DNA of 5,661 nt, taken from Candidatus Bathyarchaeota archaeon (GTDB lineage Archaea; Thermoproteota; Bathyarchaeia; Bathyarchaeales; Bathycorpusculaceae). Position numbers and translations under genes: made by a program. The stretch's first letter is position 1. Every line of letters begins with the position of its first letter. Shown here piece after piece: positions 1 to 5,437 of the stretch. Location of the stretch: the NCBI GenBank assembly GCA_014859805.1, contig JACUTN010000053.1:1-5661 (forward strand), read 5' to 3'. The notes under the pieces are model-generated. The model was given only the letters and a program-made list of their open reading frames with translations, was not told the DNA's origin and did not search any database.

Positions 1-356
1 ATTGTTTGTTCACACCATTTCCGAAACTTGTCTGGAGGCACATCTCTTTTCCGAATGTTATGTGTTCGTTCAACTTCAACTTCTATGCTTAACCCGTGGC
101 AGTCCCATCCTTGGGGAAAGAAAACGTTGTAGCCTTTCATGCGTTTATATCTAGCCACTATGTCGAAGTATGTCCAGTTCAACACATTGCCCATGTGGAA
201 CTCGCCTGACGGATAAGGCGGCGGCGTGTCGATACTAAACGTTGGGCGTGTCTTGTCATCCCGGTCAAAACGGTAAACACCCATCTCTTCCCATTTCTTC
301 TGCCACTTCTCTTCAACTTCAAAAATGTTAAATTTCTTAGGTAGCGCTTGCTTCAT
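1..356 (-). CDS. valS: Valine--tRNA ligase, N-terminal part (truncated by window edge)
   Basis: This is the N-terminal 118 codons of a class I aminoacyl-tRNA synthetase that charges tRNA-Val with valine in the cytoplasm; the rest lies beyond base 1. Translating the minus strand from the ATG at 356-354 gives an N-terminal helix with a KWQKKWEE segment (residues 17-24), then IDTPPPYPSG (42-51) leading into HMGN (54-57), the class I HIGH signature. ARYKRMKGYNVFFPQGWDCHG follows (about 68-88). The PQGWDCHG form is typical of archaeal valyl enzymes; isoleucyl enzymes usually have RPGWDTHG at this place. HGLS replaces the usual HGLP (87-90). The start is fixed by an in-frame TAA directly before the ATG (359-357). 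AGGATG, a weak Shine-Dalgarno match, lies at about 371-366. The gene is divergent from thiC and shares its upstream region. Valyl specificity is read from motifs and is fairly secure. Confidence 0.87.
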   Translation of the reverse strand, partial: MKQALPKKFNIFEVEEKWQKKWEEMGVYRFDRDDKTRPTFSIDTPPPYPSGEFHMGNVLNWTYFDIVARYKRMKGYNVFFPQGWDCHGLSIEVEVERTHNIRKRDVPPDKFRKWCEQT

Positions 357-390
357 TTATTGCAACATCCTAAACATGGTTAGACCTTAG

Positions 391-404
391 GAAAGATAAA
401 TATA
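391..404 (+). promoter_or_regulatory. Candidate BRE/TATA promoter of the thiamin operon
   Basis: GAAAG (391-395) followed by ATAAATATA (396-404) resembles an archaeal BRE plus TATA box. With the usual spacing of about 25-30 nt, transcription would start near 424-428, right at the 5' edge of the TPP riboswitch. That placement is the main support. The reverse complement, TATATTTAT, could equally act as a TATA box for the divergent valS gene. Confidence 0.5.
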
Positions 405-423
405 CCAATAAATAACAGTTACC

Positions 424-527
424 CTCGCAAGGTTTAGGGGAGCTGGGATTGTGACCCGGCTGAGAGGACGGTTGAAAACCATCGACCCTTAAAACCTGAT
501 CCGGGTAATACCGGCGTAGGGAGTGAG
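424..527 (+). promoter_or_regulatory. TPP riboswitch (THI element)
   Basis: The aptamer binds thiamin pyrophosphate in the nascent mRNA. Conserved THI-box blocks are visible in order. AGGGGAGC (436-443) gives the 5' side of P2. A P3 stem of GCTGGG (442-447) with CCCGGC (455-460) runs into TGAGA (461-465), the pyrimidine-sensing part of the aptamer. An optional P3a hairpin is formed by GGTT/AACC (470-480). ACCCTT (485-490) closes P2. CCTGATCCGGGTAATACC (495-512) is the pyrophosphate-sensing half, with P5 made of CCGG/CCGG (501-504 and 511-514). GCGTAGGGA (514-522) ends the core. A possible P1 pairs CTCGC (424-428) with GTGAG (523-527); its pairing is the least certain part because eight extra bases separate it from P2. 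It lies 80 nt upstream of thiC, the classic target. Confidence 0.95.
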
Positions 528-534
528 TGATAAA

Positions 535-606
535 TTGGAACAAAATTTCAGCCTTGGCATGTTAAGACCAAACTGGACTTTTTTGATTTTTGAGGTGATA
601 AATTAG
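535..606 (+). CDS. Possible 23-residue leader ORF upstream of thiC
   Basis: A small reading frame opens at TTG (535-537) and ends at TAG (604-606), one base before the thiC ATG. An internal ATG at 559-561 is an alternative start. The predicted peptide is MEQNFSLGMLRPNWTFLIFEVIN. A GTGAT motif (527-531) just before the TTG could act as a ribosome site, but the 3 nt spacing is too short to be comfortable. The 3' end of the frame contains the thiC Shine-Dalgarno site, so translation of it would place a terminating ribosome at the thiC start. No homology is recognised. An open frame of this length can occur by chance, so the call is tentative. Confidence 0.2.
   Translation: MEQNFSLGMLRPNWTFLIFEVIN
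549..591 (+). terminator. Candidate attenuator: weak hairpin followed by T-tracts in the thiC leader
   Basis: CAG (549-551) and TTGG (554-557) can pair with CCAA (568-571) and CTG (573-575), giving a seven-pair stem with a small internal loop. T6 (579-584) and T5 (587-591) follow. Archaeal RNA polymerase can terminate on T-rich non-template tracts, so this could be a riboswitch-controlled stop point before the thiC start. The stem is weak and the arrangement may be fortuitous. Confidence 0.3.
592..599 (+). promoter_or_regulatory. Strong Shine-Dalgarno site of thiC
   Basis: GAGGTGAT matches the archaeal 16S rRNA anti-Shine-Dalgarno sequence in full. It stands 8 nt before the ATG at 608, which decides that start. 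It lies 65 nt beyond the riboswitch P1 strand, so direct masking by P1 is not evident. Confidence 0.85.
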
Positions 607-607
607 A

Positions 608-1909
608 ATGACTACTCAAATAAAAGCTGCAAAGGCAGGAAAAATAACAGAAGAAATGCGCATAGTTGCCAGAGATGAGGACCAGTCGCCTAAAAGCATA
701 CGTCAGCGGATAGCAGAAGGAACAGTGATCATAACTCGAAACACTCAACGCGAGAATGTTCATCCAATAGGCATCGGCAAAGGATTAAGCACCAAAATTA
801 ACGCCAACATTGGCACCAGCCCTGATTTGTGCGATTTTGAGTTGGAAATTGAAAAGGCAAAAATTGCGGTTAAATATGGTGCAGACACTATCATGGACCT
901 TAGTACTGGCGGTGATCTGAATGAAATACGAAGCAAGATATTAAAAACCGTTAATGTGCCCATCGGAACAGTTCCCATATATCAAACAGCCATAGAAGTA
1001 GCGAAGAAAAAAGGCTCAATCATGCACATGACCGAAGATGACATTTTCAGCACCATAGAAAAACACGCAAAAGACGGCGTTGACTTCATGACAGTACACT
1101 GTGGAGTAACCCAACAAATCGTTAAACGACTTGCCAAGCATCCACGCTTAATGGGAATTGTAAGCCGGGGAGGAACCTTCCTCGCTGCATGGATTCTTCA
1201 CCACAAAAAAGAAAATCCATTGTACGCAAACTACGGCTATCTCTTGGAAATGGCTGCAGAATACGATTTTAGCTTAAGCCTCGGAGACGGTCTCAGACCA
1301 GGATGCATTTTTGACTCCACAGATTGGCCTCAAGTTCAAGAACTACTAACAATTGGAGAACTCATAGAGAGAGCAAGAGCTGCAAACGTGCAAGCCATGG
1401 TTGAAGGACCAGGTCATCTACCGTTAAGCGACATAGAAGCTAATGTTCAGCTTGAAAAATCCATATGTAAAGACGCGCCGTTTTACGTCCTTGGTCCCGT
1501 AGTAACTGAAATAGCACCTGGATACGATCACATTGTAGGAGCAATCGGAGGAGCAATAGCTGGACTCGCTGGCGCCGATTTCCTGTGTTACCTGACACCA
1601 TCCGAACACCTAGGCCTCCCAAATTTGGAAGACGTGAAGGAGGGGGTAATAGCCACGAAAATAGCGGCACACGCTGTCGATATTGTAAAACTTGGGTCTA
1701 AGGCGGCAAACCGTGACTTAGCCATGGCAAAAGCTAGAGCAGACCTTGACTGGAAGAAACAAATTGAGAATGCTTTAGACCCAGAGAAAGCCACGAAGAT
1801 TCGTAACCGAGTGAAACTGAAGAATGCAGAAACTTGTTCGATGTGTTCTGAATATTGTGCCATAAAAATCTTGAAAGAGGCGTTAAAAGCTCAAGGCCAA
1901 TGCCCATGA
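608..1909 (+). CDS. thiC: Phosphomethylpyrimidine synthase ThiC
   Basis: ThiC is a non-canonical radical SAM enzyme that rearranges 5-aminoimidazole ribotide into 4-amino-5-hydroxymethyl-2-methylpyrimidine phosphate (HMP-P), the pyrimidine half of thiamin. The 433-residue protein has the length of the short ThiC form found in archaea and many anaerobes; the E. coli enzyme is near 630. Visible family blocks are MDLSTGGDL (96-104), SRGGTFLAAW (186-195), GDGLRPG (226-232), EGPGH (266-270), APGYDH (303-308) and LTPSEHLGLPN (329-339). H270 and H334 sit where the family's metal-binding histidines are. The C-terminal cluster motif is CSMCSEYC, with C410, C413 and C417 (CX2CX3C) as likely ligands of the 4Fe-4S cluster. 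The ATG follows a perfect Shine-Dalgarno site. It is the first gene after the TPP riboswitch and heads the thiC-thiDN-thiW operon. Confidence 0.97.
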   Translation: MTTQIKAAKAGKITEEMRIVARDEDQSPKSIRQRIAEGTVIITRNTQRENVHPIGIGKGLSTKINANIGTSPDLCDFELEIEKAKIAVKYGADTIMDLSTGGDLNEIRSKILKTVNVPIGTVPIYQTAIEVAKKKGSIMHMTEDDIFSTIEKHAKDGVDFMTVHCGVTQQIVKRLAKHPRLMGIVSRGGTFLAAWILHHKKENPLYANYGYLLEMAAEYDFSLSLGDGLRPGCIFDSTDWPQVQELLTIGELIERARAANVQAMVEGPGHLPLSDIEANVQLEKSICKDAPFYVLGPVVTEIAPGYDHIVGAIGGAIAGLAGADFLCYLTPSEHLGLPNLEDVKEGVIATKIAAHAVDIVKLGSKAANRDLAMAKARADLDWKKQIENALDPEKATKIRNRVKLKNAETCSMCSEYCAIKILKEALKAQGQCP

Positions 1910-1942
1910 CAAATATAAGCTTCAGTTTTAAGAGGAACATAA

Positions 1943-3319
1943 ATGTCTAGCATTGAAAAGGTGAAAGGCAAAATCCCGGTGGCGATTACGATTGCTGGAA
2001 GCGATTCTGGAGGAGGAGCCGGAATCCAGGCAGACCTCAAAACTTTTGCAGCTTTAGGTGTCCATGGCACCACAGCAATCACGTCTATTACAGCTCAAAA
2101 CACTTATTCAGTTACGGCTGTTGAAGATTTGAAGCCTGAAATGATTCGAGAACAGATTAAGGTGGTGGCTGAAGACCTAGGTATTGACGCTGGAAAAACT
2201 GGAATGCTTCACACAGAAGAAATAATCAAAACTGTTTCTTCAGAAGTTTCAAAATACAAGTTTCCACTGGTTGTTGACCCAGTTATGATTGCCAAGTCCG
2301 GAGTACCCCTCTTGAAAACTGAAGCTATGGATGCTTTGGAAAACTATCTTCTACCAGAAGCCACAGTCATAACACCCAACAGGTTTGAAGCTGAGAAACT
2401 TGCTGACATGAAAATTGAAAACTTAAGAGACGCAGAAATTGCAGCTGAGAAAATCTCTGAAATGGGACCAAAAGCCGTTGTAATTAAGGGCGGACATTTA
2501 GAAGGAAGCGAGGCAATTGACATCCTTTACTATAAGGGCGCGTTTAAAACGTTTAGCGCTCCAAGACTTGATGTAAAAACTACACATGGAACTGGTTGCA
2601 GTTTTTCAGCAGCCATCGCAGCTGAACTCGCCAAGAAAACAGAAATACCAGTGGCTATTGAAAAGGCCAAAAAAATTGTGACTTTAGGCATAAAATTTGG
2701 AATAAAAATTGGAAAAGGGTATGGTCCAGTAAATCCAATGGCTCATCTTTACCGTGAATCTTCAAGACACGGTGTTTTGATGAATTTGGAAAAAGCTAAG
2801 ACTTTACTTGAGGCAACCCCTGAAGTTGCAATCCTTGTGCCAGAAGTTGGCATGAACATCGCCATGGCAATTCCTTATGCACAAGGCATTGATGACGTGG
2901 CTGCGATAGAGGGCAGAATCGTAAAAACATCCGAGGGTGCTAGGGCTGTTGGCAACCCAACATTTGGATGTTCTTCACACTTAGCTAGATACATACTTGA
3001 AATCGTCAAGCACGACGAAAGCAAAAGGGCTGCGATTAACCTGAAATTTTCAGACGACATTCTTGAAAACTTGGAAAAGCGGGGTATGACTATGTCCTTT
3101 TACGACCGTGCAAAGGAGCCTGAAGAAATTAAAAAAGTTGATGGAATGACTGTGCCATGGGGCGTTAAGCAAGCCGTCAACAGAATCGGAAAGGTTCCAG
3201 ACGTAATTTACCATAGAGGAGACATTGGTAAAGAGCCTATGATAGTTATTTTAGGTCAGCAAGCCTACGATTTGGCAAAACATACAGCACAGCTTGCGAG
3301 GGAAATTAGAAAAAAATGA
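1943..3319 (+). CDS. thiDN: Bifunctional HMP/HMP-P kinase and thiamin-phosphate synthase (ThiD-ThiN fusion)
   Basis: This fusion protein (458 residues) carries two successive thiamin steps. The ThiD half (about 11-268) is a ribokinase-fold kinase making HMP-PP. It shows ITIAGSDSGGGAGIQADLKTF (15-35), DPVMIAKSG (112-120), TPNRFEAEKL (144-153), KGGH (182-185) and HGTGCS (215-220), where C219 falls at the usual catalytic cysteine and the GTG forms the anion hole. The ThiN half (about 274-455) condenses HMP-PP with thiazole phosphate to thiamin phosphate and replaces bacterial ThiE. Its blocks are GNPTFGCSSHLAR (337-349), SFYDRAKEPEE (385-395), VPWGVKQA (404-411) and HRGDIGKEPM (424-433). There is no helix-turn-helix, so it is the enzyme and not the ThiR regulator. 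The ATG at 1943 follows GAGGA (1932-1936) and lies 33 nt after thiC; the stop overlaps the thiW start (ATGA). Confidence 0.95.
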   Translation: MSSIEKVKGKIPVAITIAGSDSGGGAGIQADLKTFAALGVHGTTAITSITAQNTYSVTAVEDLKPEMIREQIKVVAEDLGIDAGKTGMLHTEEIIKTVSSEVSKYKFPLVVDPVMIAKSGVPLLKTEAMDALENYLLPEATVITPNRFEAEKLADMKIENLRDAEIAAEKISEMGPKAVVIKGGHLEGSEAIDILYYKGAFKTFSAPRLDVKTTHGTGCSFSAAIAAELAKKTEIPVAIEKAKKIVTLGIKFGIKIGKGYGPVNPMAHLYRESSRHGVLMNLEKAKTLLEATPEVAILVPEVGMNIAMAIPYAQGIDDVAAIEGRIVKTSEGARAVGNPTFGCSSHLARYILEIVKHDESKRAAINLKFSDDILENLEKRGMTMSFYDRAKEPEEIKKVDGMTVPWGVKQAVNRIGKVPDVIYHRGDIGKEPMIVILGQQAYDLAKHTAQLAREIRKK

Positions 3320-3888
3320 GAACAAGAGTTGTGTACGTCAAAAAGTTGGCTATAGTCATAGTTTTCTCCGCACTAGGCGTGGCTATAGCACCTTTCTTGT
3401 GGTTTTGGTTTCTAGGCACAAAAGCTTATCCAACACAGCACATGATTAACGCAATTCTAGGGGTGCTTGTAGGTCCATTCTGGGCAGCCATCGCAGCAAT
3501 TTTTATAGGAACCATAAGAAACATGTTGGGTATAGGCAGTCCGTATGCCTTTCCCGGCGGAATACCCGGCGGCATAATTGTCGGCATAGTCTACTGGCTT
3601 CTTAAACATTTCAAAGTAAGTGAAAAAATACGCTTGACAGCAGCTTTTACAGAGCCAATAGGAACACTGTTAATAGGTGTTCCACTTTCTCTACTTCTTT
3701 TTGCTCCATGGATAATGGATCCAGAGCTTCTAGGCCTGATCGCGAAAGAAGGGACATTTTTTGCTTTCTTAATTTTAGGAGCTGGCTGGGCTTTAAGCTG
3801 TGTTCCAGGAAGCATCATAGGATTCATCATCCTTTTAATATTGAATAGAGCTGGGATAAACAGGGAGACTTTGTTTGGAGAAAAATAA
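3316..3888 (+). CDS. thiW: ThiW-family ECF transporter S component, predicted thiamin-precursor (thiazole) uptake
   Basis: A hydrophobic 190-residue inner membrane protein of the ThiW family, predicted from gene context in bacteria to take up the hydroxyethylthiazole precursor. About five to six membrane segments can be seen: roughly 11-33, 44-66, 82-97, 108-133 and 147-177, the last long enough for one or two passes. Family-like blocks are PTQHMINAILGVLVGP (39-54) and RNMLGIGSPYAFPGG (68-82). The first segment carries ALGVA (19-23), an AxxxA motif of the kind S components use to dock with EcfT. The ATG overlaps the thiDN stop as ATGA and has GAGGG 13 nt upstream, so translation is likely coupled. 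No EcfT or ABC ATPase gene follows; they would have to be elsewhere or be replaced. Transport of thiazole, as opposed to HMP or thiamin, is inference. Confidence 0.85.
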   Translation: MRTRVVYVKKLAIVIVFSALGVAIAPFLWFWFLGTKAYPTQHMINAILGVLVGPFWAAIAAIFIGTIRNMLGIGSPYAFPGGIPGGIIVGIVYWLLKHFKVSEKIRLTAAFTEPIGTLLIGVPLSLLLFAPWIMDPELLGLIAKEGTFFAFLILGAGWALSCVPGSIIGFIILLILNRAGINRETLFGEK

Positions 3889-4450
3889 GAAAAAAGCGCA
3901 ATTGAAAGGTAAAGAAATTCTTGGTAAGAAAGTGTTGATATTGGGCGAGGCTGGTTCTGGGAAAACTAAGCTGGCAGCCCAACTACTCCGGGAATTAATG
4001 GTGCTGGTGAATCTTGAGGAAATAACTGTTATTGATTTGGCTCCGCAAAGAGTCGGTGAAATCGGCGGAAAACTAACGGATTATGTGAACGTAAATAGTA
4101 GGGTTAGATATCTTTCACCAAAAATTGTTTATACACCCAGATTAGCTGGGGCCTCACCTAAACAAGTATTGCATTATGCGGAATTGAACAGAAAAAACAT
4201 GGAACCACTACTTAACAGGTTCATTCGAAACGTCACCGAAGTTCTTGTCCTGAATGATGTTACGCTTTATCTTCACTCGGGCAAACTGGAAACCGTGTTG
4301 AAATGCGTAAGATTGGCTAACACTCTTTTAGCTACGGCATATTGTGGCTCGAAACTTGCCGAGGATTTAGGAACTGGAATAAGCTCAAAAGAAAAGCAAT
4401 TGACTGATAAATTAGCTACTTCCATGGATTTAACTCTCAAAATCAACTAG
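3875..4450 (+). CDS. Uncharacterised P-loop NTPase, last gene of the thiamin operon
   Basis: The function of this 191-residue protein is not recognised. A lysine-rich N-terminus (3-22) leads into a clear Walker A motif, GEAGSGKT (24-31), within the strand-loop-helix setting VLILGEAGSGKTKLAAQLL. A hydrophobic strand ending in ND (VLVLND, 123-128) is the best Walker B candidate; VIDLAPQRVGEIGGK (52-66) is another notable conserved-looking block. The ABC signature LSGGQ, a Q-loop and membrane segments are not visible, so it is probably not an EcfA-type ATPase. The start is TTG at 3875, supported by GGGAG (3863-3867) with 7 nt spacing; a later in-frame TTG at 3902 has no ribosome site. It overlaps thiW by 14 nt, implying coupled translation and a linked role: perhaps energising or assembling ThiW, or a kinase for the imported precursor. 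Both roles are speculation. Confidence 0.8.
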   Translation: MEKNKKKAQLKGKEILGKKVLILGEAGSGKTKLAAQLLRELMVLVNLEEITVIDLAPQRVGEIGGKLTDYVNVNSRVRYLSPKIVYTPRLAGASPKQVLHYAELNRKNMEPLLNRFIRNVTEVLVLNDVTLYLHSGKLETVLKCVRLANTLLATAYCGSKLAEDLGTGISSKEKQLTDKLATSMDLTLKIN

Positions 4451-4466
4451 TTTTCTAAAAGAAAGC

Positions 4467-4474
4467 AAAAAAAA
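4467..4474 (-). terminator. T8 tract, likely terminator of the minus-strand genes
   Basis: On the minus strand the run reads as eight T residues, 16 nt after the stop codon of the ATP-grasp gene, followed by further T-rich sequence (complement of 4451-4464). Such tracts terminate archaeal transcription. The flanking 4452-4464 segment also forms a small inverted repeat (TTTCT/AGAAA). For the plus-strand operon only weaker T4 and T5 runs (4451-4454, 4494-4498) are present. Confidence 0.5.
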
Positions 4475-4490
4475 TCGTCAGCATTCACAA

Positions 4491-5369
4491 CTATTTTTCC
4501 AATTCTGAAAGGATGAAATCCACGATTTCGTCGGCAACATTAAAACTTGTAACTGACTGCAAGCCTCTCCATCCCGGTTGACTGTTAACCTCAACAAAAA
4601 GAGGCCCTCTAGAGCTTTCAAGGATGTCTACACCAGCAATTTTGCATTCAACAACACTTGCGGATTTAACAGCCATCTCCTCGAGTGCAGTGTCAAGTTT
4701 TATTGAAACCGGTTTGGCTCCTTGACTGTAGTTTGTTTTCCAAGTGTTTGCAACACGTTTCATTGCTGCAACAACACGGTTGCCTATGACAAAGGCGCGG
4801 ATGTCAGAGAAGCCGTGGGGAACAAACTCTTGGAGATAGATTACGCCGTGATAGAATGTTATGGCTTTGAAAATTGTGGCGGCAATTTCTGGATTCGTAA
4901 CTCTTGTTGAACCTATTCCTCTTGATCCGAAAATCGGTTTAACAATGACGTCTCCGTCTAGCTCATGAAAAGCCTTTAATGCTTCGCCAACGTTTTCGGT
5001 TACTGCTGTACGTGGAACGGGTATGCCATTATCTTCCAAAATTGCTAAAATAGCGTATTTGTCAACGCAGTGCTCAATGGCTTCAGGCGGGTTTATGACG
5101 TATAAGCCTAAACGTTCAAGGCGGTGTAGGATGTCCATTCTAAAAACTATTTCTTCTAAAGAGCCTTGACCAATGGGGCGAATTATTAAGGCATCCAGCT
5201 CTTCCACAATTCTGACATTGTCTACATTCAAGTATGGTTTGTAGCCGACACGAGCGATCAGCTGTGGAAATCTAAAGCAAACATGTGGAATATTGCGTTT
5301 AGCCAGTGCTTCTCGAAGTTGAGTTGAACTCCAAGAGTTTTCATTTCGTGTTAATATTCCAATTTTCAA
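4491..5369 (-). CDS. RimK-family ATP-grasp alpha-L-glutamate ligase (MptN/CofF/RimK class)
   Basis: The protein belongs to the ATP-grasp ligases that add glutamate through an acyl-phosphate intermediate. Counting from the TTG at 5369 (292 residues), it starts MKIGILTR as RimK relatives do. It then has a preATP-grasp domain to about 95, DKYAILAILEDNGIPVPRT (103-121), the ATP-binding KPIFGSRGIGS (144-154), DIRAFVIG (189-196), and a C-terminal metal-binding EVNSQPGWRGLQ (260-271). In archaea this class includes MptN (tetrahydromethanopterin), CofF (coenzyme F420) and LysX/ArgX; the PGWRGLQ ending favours the MptN/CofF side, but the substrate cannot be fixed. An in-frame TTG at 5375 is also possible, yet GGAAGGT (5382-5376) abuts it and is ideally spaced (6 nt) for 5369. 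It is convergent with the thiamin operon and 62-68 nt downstream of the phosphatase gene on the same strand. Confidence 0.85.
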   Translation of the reverse strand: MKIGILTRNENSWSSTQLREALAKRNIPHVCFRFPQLIARVGYKPYLNVDNVRIVEELDALIIRPIGQGSLEEIVFRMDILHRLERLGLYVINPPEAIEHCVDKYAILAILEDNGIPVPRTAVTENVGEALKAFHELDGDVIVKPIFGSRGIGSTRVTNPEIAATIFKAITFYHGVIYLQEFVPHGFSDIRAFVIGNRVVAAMKRVANTWKTNYSQGAKPVSIKLDTALEEMAVKSASVVECKIAGVDILESSRGPLFVEVNSQPGWRGLQSVTSFNVADEIVDFILSELEK

Positions 5370-5375
5370 AAACAA

Positions 5376-5382
5376 ACCTTCC
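5376..5382 (-). promoter_or_regulatory. Shine-Dalgarno site deciding the ATP-grasp ligase start
   Basis: On the minus strand GGAAGGT sits directly against the upstream TTG (5375) but 6 nt before the second in-frame TTG (5369). The spacing favours 5369, which also gives the family-like N-terminus MKIGILTR. Confidence 0.55.
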
Positions 5383-5437
5383 GTCTTTGTGAAAAATGCT
5401 AACGATTATGTTCTTAAAGTTTCTGGGTAAAGTCATC

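Noticed and set aside
357..377. Six-codon ATG frame ending directly before the valS ATG
   Set aside because: It is too short to support as a leader peptide and its start probably lies upstream of the predicted valS transcription start.
548..763. 71-codon minus-strand frame opposite the thiC start
   Set aside because: It covers the thiC leader and N-terminus in antisense, has no ribosome site, and shows low-complexity Ser/Cys/Phe/Tyr-rich composition typical of shadow frames.
1911..1919. AAATATAAG as a TATA box for an internal promoter before thiDN
   Set aside because: It would start transcription at about the thiDN ATG, which is possible as a leaderless transcript. But thiDN has a Shine-Dalgarno site and only a 33-base gap to thiC, so operon read-through is simpler.
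1424..1940. Several overlapping minus-strand frames inside thiC and the thiC-thiDN gap
   Set aside because: All lie antisense to strongly conserved ThiC sequence and show no recognisable motifs.
3591..3830. 79-codon minus-strand frame inside thiW
   Set aside because: It is antisense to conserved ThiW membrane segments and has no family features.
4722..4910. 62-codon plus-strand frame inside the ATP-grasp gene
   Set aside because: It is antisense to the conserved ATP-grasp core and has no ribosome site.
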